Shown in pieces: positions 40,020-49,400 of a DNA stretch of 64,000 nt. The notes beneath the pieces are model-generated. The model made no database searches, was not told where the DNA came from, and saw nothing but the letters and a program-made list of their open reading frames with translations. The translations under genes and the position numbers were made by a program. This stretch comes from Entomospira culicis (lineage in GTDB: Bacteria > Spirochaetota > Spirochaetia > WRBN01), in the NCBI RefSeq assembly GCF_028748145.1, contig NZ_CP118181.1:1426211-1490210 (forward strand), read 5' to 3'. Position 1 is the stretch's first letter; each line of letters opens with the position of its first letter.

Positions 40020-40048
40020 TTGCATTCTCTGTAAGATTCGGCTAAAAT
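40020..40048 (+). promoter_or_regulatory. Putative promoter of the DUF4416-earP pair
   Basis: -35 TTGCAT (40020-40025), -10 TAAAAT (40043-40048), spacer 17. The leader then contains AAGGGG before the ATG. Confidence 0.6.
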
Positions 40049-40078
40049 AGAGATTATTTTGATAAATAAGGGGATGCT

Positions 40079-40609
40079 ATGGGGAACATTACGCCATTTG
40101 CACCAGAAAAGTTGATGATGGGTCTACTCTTTCGCGATAAAGAGCAAGCCGAGGATGCCAAAAAGACGATCGTCCAGACATGGGGAGAGCTAGATTTTGT
40201 CAGCGATACCTACACCTTCTCCGACCACTCTCCTTATTATGATAAAGAGATGGGCGGGACGGTCTTTCGTCAATTTATCAGTGTGGAAAGATTGATAGAT
40301 CCGCAAGCACTCGCCGAGATCAAAATAAAAACCAACGCCATCGAGGCAACCTTTATGCACGCTGGCTATCGTCCCATCAACCTTGACCCCGGTCTCATCA
40401 ATACAGGGAGGCTCATTTTAGCCACCACCAAGAGCGTGGCGCATCGCTTTGCCCTACAATCGGGCATCTACGGCGAGCTGACGCTCTTTTATAGCCAAAA
40501 GCGTTGGCAAATTCTGCCTTGGACATACCCCGATTTTCGCGATGCCACCACCCAAGCCGACCTTAGCCAGATCCGCAAGCTCTACCGGAAGCAGATCCGT
40601 GAACATTGA
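40079..40609 (+). CDS. DUF4416 family protein
   Basis: 176 residues, soluble. Recognised as DUF4416 from the overall pattern: PFAPEKLMMGLLF at the start, DHSPYYDKEMGG, then the block NLDPGLINTGRLILATTK and the ending WTYPDFR...IRKLYRKQ. The family has no established function. It overlaps the earP start by 11 bases, which suggests translational coupling. Confidence 0.88.
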   Translation: MGNITPFAPEKLMMGLLFRDKEQAEDAKKTIVQTWGELDFVSDTYTFSDHSPYYDKEMGGTVFRQFISVERLIDPQALAEIKIKTNAIEATFMHAGYRPINLDPGLINTGRLILATTKSVAHRFALQSGIYGELTLFYSQKRWQILPWTYPDFRDATTQADLSQIRKLYRKQIREH

Positions 40610-41627
40610 TCTCTTCTGTCAGGTTATCGACTACTTTGGCGATGTCGCTGTAACCTATCGCCTAGCCAGAGCGCTCAAACAGCGCAAACCCAGCCTCACG
40701 CTACGCTTCTACTGCACCCACCCCGACTTAGTTCTTGCCCTTCATCCTACCCACGATCAACAGAGTATCGCGCTCTTACCCTACACCAGTGCATCCGGCC
40801 AAGCCATGCCTGCCGACGTCGCCATCGAGGCCTTTGCCTGCACCCTACCGCAAGACTATCCGCTACCACCCATCATCATAAACCTCGAGTACCTCACCGC
40901 TGAATCTTGGATCAACGACTATCATGGCTTAGAGTCGTTTGGCATGAATCCCGCAGGCAAAAAATTCTTCTTCTTTCCGAGCTTCACCGCACAAGGCTCG
41001 CTTACGCATGGCGATTTTATCGAAGAGAAAGAGATTGTTCAGCGTCATCCTTCTCTTACCAAGAAAGAACTTAGTGTAGAGTTGGATCTTCCGAAAAGTT
41101 ATCTAAGCCGACCGTGGCTTCTATTATATCTGTACGAAATTAACGAGACCTTCCTGCACCAACTGCTTGACCACTTTGCCATCATCCAAATTGGCGCATC
41201 TCCTACCACCATAGAAGATGCTTGGTTGGTGAAGCGTCGTTGTAGCCAAGCGATATTCGATCGATTACTTCTGGTTGCTGATGCACTCTTTATTCGTGGA
41301 GAAGATAGCTTGAGCCGTGCCGTACTCGCAGGAAAACCCTTTTTGTGGCAAGCCTATCGGCAAGAAGAAGAGTATCACCATGTTAAGGTACACGCGCTAA
41401 ACGACCACCTCGCCGATCTCTATGCCCACCCCGATCATCAACATTGGGCAACACTACAAGCTAAATTCAATCGGGAAAATTGCGTAGACTTAGCGGAATT
41501 CTTCGCCATCTCTACCACATTCTTTACCCAAATGAGCAACGCTTTTTGCCAAATGCCTAGCCTAGAGGTTAATCTGCTTCAATTTATCCACACAAAAGGT
41601 CATCACACTCAAGCACCATCACGCTGA
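40599..41627 (+). CDS. earP: EF-P arginine rhamnosyltransferase EarP
   Basis: GT-B glycosyltransferase that moves rhamnose from dTDP-L-rhamnose to Arg32 of elongation factor P, relieving ribosome stalling at polyproline. 342 residues from the GTG at 40599 (GGAAG upstream). Seen: DLFCQVIDYFGDVAV with the two key aspartates at D11 and D15, NLEYLTAESW, the FFFFPSFT segment, and RGEDSLSRAVLAGKPFLW with E236. The longer in-frame reading from 40542 lies inside the preceding gene. EF-P itself is not in the window. The 3' end overlaps the convergent lipoprotein gene by 19 bases. Confidence 0.9.
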   Translation: MNIDLFCQVIDYFGDVAVTYRLARALKQRKPSLTLRFYCTHPDLVLALHPTHDQQSIALLPYTSASGQAMPADVAIEAFACTLPQDYPLPPIIINLEYLTAESWINDYHGLESFGMNPAGKKFFFFPSFTAQGSLTHGDFIEEKEIVQRHPSLTKKELSVELDLPKSYLSRPWLLLYLYEINETFLHQLLDHFAIIQIGASPTTIEDAWLVKRRCSQAIFDRLLLVADALFIRGEDSLSRAVLAGKPFLWQAYRQEEEYHHVKVHALNDHLADLYAHPDHQHWATLQAKFNRENCVDLAEFFAISTTFFTQMSNAFCQMPSLEVNLLQFIHTKGHHTQAPSR

Positions 41628-42001
41628 CGAAAACGATCGCTATTACGCCTCGCCGCCTCTTCATATAAGAAGAGCTCTAGCGCGTCGCTGGTAATCCACC
41701 CGGTGAGCGTAGAGGTAACACTTTTCACATGATAATAATCGCGCCAAAATCCTGCCTCCTGTTGATATACCGAACGTATCTCAAGGATGTGTACTACGTC
41801 GCCGGCGCGCAAAATGCCCTCAATTTGTCCTTCGTCGACAATGCCTGCGCTCAAGCGTAAATAAGGCACGCGCACCACGCCCCAGTAACGATCTTGACTA
41901 ATGATGCTATGTTCGGGTAGCTGGAGATAATCAATCTTTTTCTTGGTGCAACTCAAAAAACTTATTAATAACATCACCACCCAGATCCTCTTATAGCCCA
42001 C
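41609..42001 (-). CDS. Small lipoprotein with SH3-like domain
   Basis: 130 residues. Lipobox LSC near residue 18 after a hydrophobic stretch. The mature part (VPYLRLSAGI, then GILRAGDVVHILEI, then TGWITSDALELF) has the look of a bacterial SH3 domain of the kind found in cell-wall or envelope proteins. GTG start with GGAGCG upstream. Overlaps the end of the preceding lipoprotein gene by 11 bases, so coupled to it. Confidence 0.8.
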   Translation of the reverse strand: MGYKRIWVVMLLISFLSCTKKKIDYLQLPEHSIISQDRYWGVVRVPYLRLSAGIVDEGQIEGILRAGDVVHILEIRSVYQQEAGFWRDYYHVKSVTSTLTGWITSDALELFLYEEAARRNSDRFRQRDGA

Positions 42002-42707
42002 TGCGTCGCTCCAAATCCAGAGGGTCTTGTTGAAGACGCGTAATCTCCCCCGTCGGTGTAAAGCTGATACGCTTTTGCCAAAGCTGGTTCTCTTGGATGG
42101 TTAAATAATCTACCGAGAAGAGCTTGCCATCGTAATTAATGTAGAAAAAAGGATTGATGTTAGAGAGCAAGCGATCAGGATCTTGGAAAAATTGAAGGGC
42201 ATCCTCTTTTTTGGTGAGAATTTCGGCATTATAGACAAAACTCTCAAGCCAGCGCAACCACACCAACGCCTCATCAACCTGTACGAGCGGACTCTCTTGT
42301 ACAAAAAAATGACGCAATAATCGCCCATGGTAATATTGCTGTTGCTCGCTTGTCATCTGTAATGCTAGCTGTTGAGGATAATTAGGTCGAGCAAAGAGGC
42401 GCAAGGGGGCATCATCAAGGCGATAGACCAGTTGCCGTGGGCTTTGACTAGCAGGGATTTGGCTTTGCTGGATGCGCCCACCTCGGATGGCCACTTGATA
42501 CTCCTCTTGATCGTAACGCAAGAAAAAGAGTTCTCGCGCACTCAAGCGAAGCTCATCACTTGGCTCTACGCGTTGCTCCACCACCGAATCATCACCACTT
42601 GGATCCTCGCCGGTCGGCTCGCCCTCCGAAACACTTGGGTCAGTTGCACACCCAGCAAGTATCAAGGATAATAGAATTTGTTGTAGTATCGACATTTTTC
42701 TCACCAC
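41991..42707 (-). CDS. Putative lipoprotein of unknown function
   Basis: About 234-238 residues. Lipobox LILAGC, then an acidic Glu/Pro/Asp linker and a domain rich in Tyr, Gln and Leu that I cannot assign. Possible starts are the two tandem GTG codons at 42707/42704 or the ATG at 42695 (MSILQQILLS), which gives the cleaner signal peptide. Divergent from the 42787 lipoprotein gene and operonic with the SH3-like lipoprotein. Confidence 0.78.
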   Translation of the reverse strand: MVRKMSILQQILLSLILAGCATDPSVSEGEPTGEDPSGDDSVVEQRVEPSDELRLSARELFFLRYDQEEYQVAIRGGRIQQSQIPASQSPRQLVYRLDDAPLRLFARPNYPQQLALQMTSEQQQYYHGRLLRHFFVQESPLVQVDEALVWLRWLESFVYNAEILTKKEDALQFFQDPDRLLSNINPFFYINYDGKLFSVDYLTIQENQLWQKRISFTPTGEITRLQQDPLDLERRSGL

Positions 42708-42735
42708 TTTCTCCTCATTTTAACAGCCAAAGCCC

Positions 42736-42765
42736 TTGCTTTTTTCCTGTCATCTGGTGTATATT
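42736..42765 (+). promoter_or_regulatory. Putative promoter of the 42787 lipoprotein
   Basis: -35 TTGCTT (42736-42741), -10 TATATT (42760-42765), spacer 18. The leader would be about 15 nt and has no Shine-Dalgarno. Confidence 0.45.
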
Positions 42766-42786
42766 ATACTCAAAATAATAGAATAT

Positions 42787-44085
42787 ATGCAATATCGAAA
42801 CCTACGAATTTTACCTTTCCTCCTCCTAATGCTCTTTGGCTGTCGTGGCTACAAAGATTTTGATGAGGTTATCCTCACCCCCACCCCCCCCGCTACCCCA
42901 GAACCTATTGATACCCAAATCCAACTTTTAGCCTCATCGCTCACTGGCGAGAACAGTGCCTATTGGCAACAACACGATCACCAAGTCTACATCTACCCCC
43001 ATGCATGGCAAGATTTAACCCTTGGACATACCCTTCAACTTGACCAAAGCCAAACCATCATCCACTCCGCATTTACTTGGGCAGAGTTAGATACGATCGC
43101 CTTCGATCCAGAAAACCCTATGCCCCACGTGCTTCTCAAAGGTCAGGCGACCTACCAATCGCCCACCACCCTCGACATCTACCAACTACACAATGGCTAT
43201 CCCGACCTTCTCTTTCGTACTAGCACCCCCGGAGAGATCTCCTATCTCCTCGATGAAGCGAATCCCAGTAACTCAAGCATCCTCATTACCACCAGTAATC
43301 AAGATCGCCTACAGGTTGACTATTATCAATATAATCGTGCAAGCCAACAATTTTTACTGACCAAGAGCGAATCAACCCTACAACAACTCACCACCAACCG
43401 CGATCGGCTTGAAGCCTTCCTTGAAGGTCCTTGGCAAAGCGACCCACCCGAGGCTAAAGGTCTGGTCGTCTTCAACGCAAAAGAGAAAGAGATTCTCTTT
43501 CAACAAGGTCGTGTGGAAATTTACGATTGGCTTAACAGCTCCATTTCTGGTAATCGTATCACTCTTCAAGCGCGTAACCAACAGGTTGCACAAGTCAGTG
43601 GCAACAGCAACATCACCATCATCGACGACAACACCATCATCCTTACCCAGCCTACTCCTAGTGTTGCATGGCAAGGCCGTTATACTCGCATCAATCTCCA
43701 ACAAGAGTTGGTTAATAGCCAAGCCTTCACCCCCATCACCCTAAGTGAAAGCCCCTTTAGCGGGACATTCACGCATCAAAATGGGGAGGCGCTCCTCTTT
43801 AACTATCCCCTCTTTCAACAAAAAAACGCCAAAGGCGTTGTTCGTGAGGGGAGCATGAGCCTCTTTAGGCTGGAGAACACCTTGATTATGCAACTGCGCT
43901 ATCGAAATGTATACGGGTTAATCGAAGAGCAACAGAGCTTTGAGGTCGTCTTTAAAGAAGAGAACGACGGGCTACATCGCTTGCGATTATTGCAACTCAA
44001 GCCAACGCGCCTCTTTGTTGCTGGCTCCTACCCCCTTGTCGAGAGCACCGTTGAACAATTTGAGCAGATCGAAAAAATTCCATAA
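42787..44085 (+). CDS. Putative lipoprotein of unknown function
   Basis: 432 residues from the ATG at 42787. Lipobox LFGC, then a Pro/Thr linker (TPTPPATPEP), as in surface-anchored lipoproteins. The rest is a long, beta-rich, Gln/Thr-rich region without a recognised family. An upstream in-frame start at 42736 coincides with the predicted promoter and would spoil the signal peptide. Followed after 17 bases by the MFS-HEAT gene, so probably one operon. Confidence 0.8.
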   Translation: MQYRNLRILPFLLLMLFGCRGYKDFDEVILTPTPPATPEPIDTQIQLLASSLTGENSAYWQQHDHQVYIYPHAWQDLTLGHTLQLDQSQTIIHSAFTWAELDTIAFDPENPMPHVLLKGQATYQSPTTLDIYQLHNGYPDLLFRTSTPGEISYLLDEANPSNSSILITTSNQDRLQVDYYQYNRASQQFLLTKSESTLQQLTTNRDRLEAFLEGPWQSDPPEAKGLVVFNAKEKEILFQQGRVEIYDWLNSSISGNRITLQARNQQVAQVSGNSNITIIDDNTIILTQPTPSVAWQGRYTRINLQQELVNSQAFTPITLSESPFSGTFTHQNGEALLFNYPLFQQKNAKGVVREGSMSLFRLENTLIMQLRYRNVYGLIEEQQSFEVVFKEENDGLHRLRLLQLKPTRLFVAGSYPLVESTVEQFEQIEKIP

Positions 44086-44102
44086 GGATAAGGAGGAGAG
44101 TC

Positions 44103-46313
44103 GTGGAGAGTAATCAAGCACTAACGGGCATGCAAGTGCGTAAAGGACGGGCTAACTTTAACACCTATCAAGCCCTCAACGGTGCATCATTTCCGCTTAT
44201 CAACGGCTCGATTATCACGCTTCTGGCTATTCAGCTGGGGGCGGACGCTACCTTTATCGGTCTTATCTCCAGTCTCAATTATTTGGCCTTTATCTTGGTC
44301 TACTTTGGGCGCATCCTAGAGCCTCGTATTGGGGCTGTACCTCTCTACTACTGGGCATGGCTGATGCGCAATATCATGATGCTCCCCATTCTTAGCATTC
44401 CAATTATCATGATTTGGGGCAATACGGAGTTAGCACTCTCCATTTTGCTCTTTAGTAGTATCGGCTTTAACCTTACGCGCGGGCCAGGCATGGGCGCAAA
44501 TAATAGCGTCGTTAGTGAGCTCTCCACGCCAAAAAACCGAGCCAGTTATCTCTCGCTTACCTTTATGCTCAACTTTGGCGCGATGATCCTTGCCACGGTG
44601 CTTATTGGATTAGTCTTACGCTTTAATGCCTCTACCCTTAGCTACACGCTCTTGATTGCATTAGGCATTGCCTTGGGATTTCTCTCCTGCTACTATCTTT
44701 TTATTCTCCCGCGTGCGCCCAAAAGCACACAGAAACTCTCTTTCTTTACCTTCTTAAAGAACATCTTTGGACGTGCAGACTTTCGGATCTTTGCGATTGT
44801 CTTCTTCTTTATCTCCTTTGTTACTGCGGCGACACGCCCCTTTATTGTGGTTTACATGCGCGACGTTTATTATCAAAATGACAGTAATGCGATCCTTTTT
44901 ACCGTTGCAGGGCTCTTTGGTGCATTCTTAATGAGCGCCTTTAGTAAAACGATCGTACAGACCGTAGGCGCAAAGACGCTCTTTATCTTTTTTACCGCGC
45001 TCTCAGGCGTGAGCCTCTTGCCGGCAGCCATTAGCCCCAATTTAAGTGGTCTCTACCTGATTATCTTTTTGAGTACCTTCAACTTTTTGGCTGTCTTTGG
45101 GCTCCAAGGCATTGAATCGACAGGGCAAACCTACCTCTTTGGCATCATCAAGCGTAACGAAACCATGGATGCCTTTATCCTCTTCTTCATGATTTTTGGT
45201 CTGGGGGGTAGCTTGGGTTCGTTTACCGGTGGACAACTGCTTAACACGCTACAATCGGCAGGCATTGCTAACTCTAGCACGGTCTTTCGCATCTTCTTTG
45301 GTGTGGCAGCTGGCTTTATGATCCCGCTTTTGGTGTTGATGTCCTTTCTTAAAAACACCAACAAAACCTCGGTACGCACTGGCCTTAGTCTGATTATTAA
45401 CCCACGCGACATTCAGGCCATTAGCCTTGCCAATCGTCTTGGGGCGGCTACTCCTAGTGAGATTGGTCCTATCTTGGAGCAAATTAGTCGCTTAGAGTCT
45501 GACGCTGCCGTCGATATCATTGTTGAGAGTTTGCAATCACCCAAATTCGAGATCCGTCGTAAAGCCCTCGCCACGCTGGAAAATATCTCCAGTGCCGACC
45601 AACCGCCAGAGCTCACCCGAGCGCTCTTACAACAATTACGCAATCACCCCTTTAGCACCGCCCATGTAGCTGCGCGCATTTTAGGACAACACCAAATTTC
45701 GCAAGCCATTCCTAGCCTGCGACGTGCCGTTATGAGCGAAGATTATCGCCTTAAAGCCGAAGCCATTACCGCTCTAGGCAATCTCAAAGATAGCAGCGCC
45801 ATCCTTCTCATCAAGCGCCAGATTTACCACAACAACAATCACTATGTTCTGGTAAGCTCCATCCAATCGCTCACGACTCTGCTCTCGGTAAATGACATGT
45901 ATGTGCTCTTATGGCCCTTGAGTTGGCAAAAGGTAGAGCCAACTATCCTCAACGAGTCTATCCTTGGAGCCGCGAAACTGCTTGGTATTCTCGATCGATT
46001 CTACCATCGCTACTTGCTCTGGTTACACAATCAACCAGAGGCCTACAACGAGCTCAAAGAGGTCATGCAGGCACAAAAAAAGACCAAGCCTGCCCTTAAG
46101 CAGAGCCTTGAACAGATCATCTTTCACCACGCCTCTCAACTAGACTTCATGCAACAGATGCGCACATTCATCCAATCTTGCTCCAAAAACGACACCCCGC
46201 TCATGCAAAGTATGCTCCGCATCTGCCAGAATCCGCTCTTTACGCGCTACGCATCTTTACGCTTTTTTATGATTTATTTGCTTATTTGGCAATTAGAAGA
46301 GAAAAAGTTATAA
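44103..46313 (+). CDS. Major facilitator transporter fused to HEAT-like repeats
   Basis: 736 residues. Residues 1 to about 420 form an MFS transporter with about 12 membrane helices (for example an early RGPGMGANNSVVSELSTPKN loop and a GGSLGSFTGGQLLNTL segment). Residues from about 445 onward are soluble and contain HEAT-like repeats (AVDIIVESLQSPKFEIRRKALATL, and later AIPSLRRAVMSEDYRLKAEAITALGNL), ending in a helical tail. Substrate unknown; the HEAT part presumably faces the cytoplasm. GTG start behind AAGGAGGAG. Confidence 0.88.
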   Translation: MESNQALTGMQVRKGRANFNTYQALNGASFPLINGSIITLLAIQLGADATFIGLISSLNYLAFILVYFGRILEPRIGAVPLYYWAWLMRNIMMLPILSIPIIMIWGNTELALSILLFSSIGFNLTRGPGMGANNSVVSELSTPKNRASYLSLTFMLNFGAMILATVLIGLVLRFNASTLSYTLLIALGIALGFLSCYYLFILPRAPKSTQKLSFFTFLKNIFGRADFRIFAIVFFFISFVTAATRPFIVVYMRDVYYQNDSNAILFTVAGLFGAFLMSAFSKTIVQTVGAKTLFIFFTALSGVSLLPAAISPNLSGLYLIIFLSTFNFLAVFGLQGIESTGQTYLFGIIKRNETMDAFILFFMIFGLGGSLGSFTGGQLLNTLQSAGIANSSTVFRIFFGVAAGFMIPLLVLMSFLKNTNKTSVRTGLSLIINPRDIQAISLANRLGAATPSEIGPILEQISRLESDAAVDIIVESLQSPKFEIRRKALATLENISSADQPPELTRALLQQLRNHPFSTAHVAARILGQHQISQAIPSLRRAVMSEDYRLKAEAITALGNLKDSSAILLIKRQIYHNNNHYVLVSSIQSLTTLLSVNDMYVLLWPLSWQKVEPTILNESILGAAKLLGILDRFYHRYLLWLHNQPEAYNELKEVMQAQKKTKPALKQSLEQIIFHHASQLDFMQQMRTFIQSCSKNDTPLMQSMLRICQNPLFTRYASLRFFMIYLLIWQLEEKKL

Positions 46314-46362
46314 AAATCGCTTTGCGTTTATATGAATATTGATTAGTTTTTGTATAATCCCC

Positions 46363-46391
46363 TTGTGGACTTTGTACAAAAATGTTAGAAT
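46363..46391 (+). promoter_or_regulatory. Putative promoter of nifJ
   Basis: -35 TTGTGG (46363-46368), -10 TAGAAT (46386-46391), spacer 17. An alternative, TTGTAC/TATACT (46372, 46395), overlaps it and contains the palindrome TTTGTACAAA. A ribosome site GATGAGG precedes the ATG. Confidence 0.4.
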
Positions 46392-46428
46392 AATTATACT
46401 ATCAAATATATAAGATGAGGTATCAAAA

Positions 46429-49400
46429 ATGGCTGACAAAAAAATGGTAACCATAGATGGCGCTACAGCTGCTGCCTATGTTGCCCATGCAGTTAACGAA
46501 GTAATTGCTATTTACCCAATTACTCCCTCAACACCCATCGCAGAAGTCTGTGATGAGTGGAGCGCTCAGGGACGCACCAATATCTGGGGAAATATCCCTA
46601 TTGTCTCGGAGTTACAAAGCGAGGGCGGTGCCGCTGGAGCAGTGCATGGTGCGCTCTCAACAGGTGCGCTTACCACCACTTTCACAGCAAGTCAGGGTCT
46701 TCTCTTGATGATCCCTAACATGTATAAAATCGCCGGTGAGATGACTCCCACCGTCTTTCACGTTCCCGCACGTGCGCTTGCGGTTAATGGCCTTTCCATC
46801 TTTGGCGATCATTCGGATGTGATGGCTTGTCGTCAAACAGGTTGGGCGATGCTTGCTAGTAGCAACGTGCAAGAGGTTATGGACTTAGCCCTTGTTGCTC
46901 ATGCAGCTACACTTAAGGCACGTGTGCCTTTTATGCACTTCTTTGATGGCTTTAGAACCTCTCACGAAGTGCAAAAGATCGAAGAGATCCCTCAAGCGGT
47001 GATGAATGACCTGATCGACTACGATTACGTTGCTGCCCACCGCGCCCGTGCTATGGATCCTGAGCATCCAACCATGCGTGGTTCTGCGCAAAACCCCGAT
47101 GTCTACTTCACCGCCCGTGAGAGCATCAACAAGGAGTATGCGGATACTCCTGCTATCGTGCAATCCTATATGGATCGCTTGGCGAAACACACTGGTCGCC
47201 AATATCACCTCTTCGACTATTATGGTGCAAAAGATGCCGAACACGTCATCATCGCCATGGGTTCGGGTGTAGAGCCTGTAGAAGAGGCTATCGACCTGCT
47301 CAATGCACAGGGTGGCAAGTGTGGTCTCATTAAGGTACGCCTCTTTAGACCCTTCTCTGCCGAACACTTTATCAAGGCTCTGCCTGCTACTGTTAAGGCA
47401 ATCGCTGTCTTAGACCGCACCAAAGAGCCAGGTTCTCTAGGTGAGCCTCTTTATGAGGATATCCGCACCGCTATTGGCGAGATGATGGAGAGTGGTAACG
47501 CTCCCTTTAAAGGTTGGCCAAAAGTTGTGGGCGGTCGCTATGCATTGGGTAGCGCCGAGTTCACTCCTGCGATGGCTAAAGCGGTCTTTGATAACCTCAA
47601 GAGCGAGAAGCCAAAGAATAAATTCACCATTGGTATCACTGACGACCTCACTGGCACCAGCCTTGAGTACGATCCATCTTTCCGCTTCAAAGTAGAAGGT
47701 CTCAACCAAGCGATGTTCTACGGTCTTGGTTCCGACGGTACCGTTGGCGCAAACAAAAACTCCATCAAGATCATCGCCGACCACACCGACAAGTATGGCC
47801 AAGGTTACTTTAGTTACGACAGTAAGAAGGCTGGTACCGTTACCGTCTCGCACTTGCGTTTTGGCGATAAGCCTATCCGTAGTCCCTACCTTATCGACAG
47901 TGCTGACTTTGTTGCTTGTCATAAGTTTAGCTTCCTAGAGCGTGTCGATATGCTCTCCAACATTCAAGAAGGCGGAACCTTCCTCTTGGCTAGCCCCTTT
48001 GCTGCCGATGCCGTTTGGCGCATGATTCCTACCAACGTACAGCAGACGATTATCGACAAAAAACTCAAGTTCTATGTCATCGACGCGGTAAAAATTGCGC
48101 GGGAAAATGGCATGGGCGCGCGCATTAACGTTATCATGCAAGTTGCTTTCTTTAAAATTTCTGGCGTATTGCATGTTGATCAAGCTATTGGTTACATTAA
48201 AGAGGCCATCAAGAAGACCTACGGTCGTAAGGGCGAGGCGATGGTTGAGCAAAACATCAAGACCGTCGATGCTGCCTTTGAAAATATCTTTGAGGTCAAC
48301 TATCCTAAAACCATCGAGGGTAACCTCCAAATGGCTAAGGCTGTACCAGACGATGCGCCTCAATTTGTGCGCGAAGTCTTGGCCGAGATCATCAATGGTC
48401 GTGGTCAACACCTCAAAACCAGTCAGCTTCCTATGGACGGCGTCTATCCTACTGCCACCACCAAGTACGAAAAGCGTAACCTCGCCGAGACCATTCCAGA
48501 GTGGCTTCCTGAGACCTGTATCGCCTGTGGTCAATGTTCGATGGTCTGTCCTCACGCCGTTATCCGCATGAAGGCCTTCCAAGATAAGAGCGTCTTTGAG
48601 AATGCCCCAGAGGGCTTTAGACGCAAAACCATGGCCGCAGGTCCTCTTAAAGAGAAGGAATTTACTATCCAAATCTCCCCAGAAGATTGTACTGGTTGTG
48701 GTGCTTGTATCAACATCTGTCCTGCAAAGGGCAAGGCTTTAGCCTTTGTCGATCAGCGCACTGTCCGTGATGAGGGCATTAAAAATTGGGACTTCTTCCT
48801 TAATGAACTCCCTGAGAGCAACGTTCCTGTCTCCACTGACACACCTCTTGGTACACAAATTCGTCGCCCCATGTTCGAGTTCTCGGGCGCTTGTGCTGGC
48901 TGTGGTGAGACCCCTTACATTAAGCTTATCACCCAACTTTGGGGTACCAACCTTGTGGTAGCCAACGCTACAGGTTGTTCCAGTATCTACTCGGGTAACC
49001 TGCCCACCAACCCCTACGCACAAACCGATGATGGCAAGGGTCCAACTTGGGGTAACAGCCTCTTTGAGGACGCTGCCGAATATGGTTTTGGTATGCTTCT
49101 CACCTACGAGAACCTCAACAAACATGCTCTCGATATCCTTCCTCAAGTAGGATTGGATGCCAGTCTCGTTGAATCCATTAAGGGCAACGACCAGAGCACC
49201 GACGAGAAGCTCGCCCAAATGCGTGCCGACGTTGCTAAGTTGAAAGAGGCTTGCACCAAGATCGGTAGCGATCAGGCTAAGCACCTCCTCTCCTTGGCTG
49301 ATTACCTCGTGAAAAAAGTACACTGGGTTGTCGGTGGTGATGGTTGGGCTTACGACATTGGATACGGCGGACTTGACCATGTTCTTGCTAGCGGTAAGAA

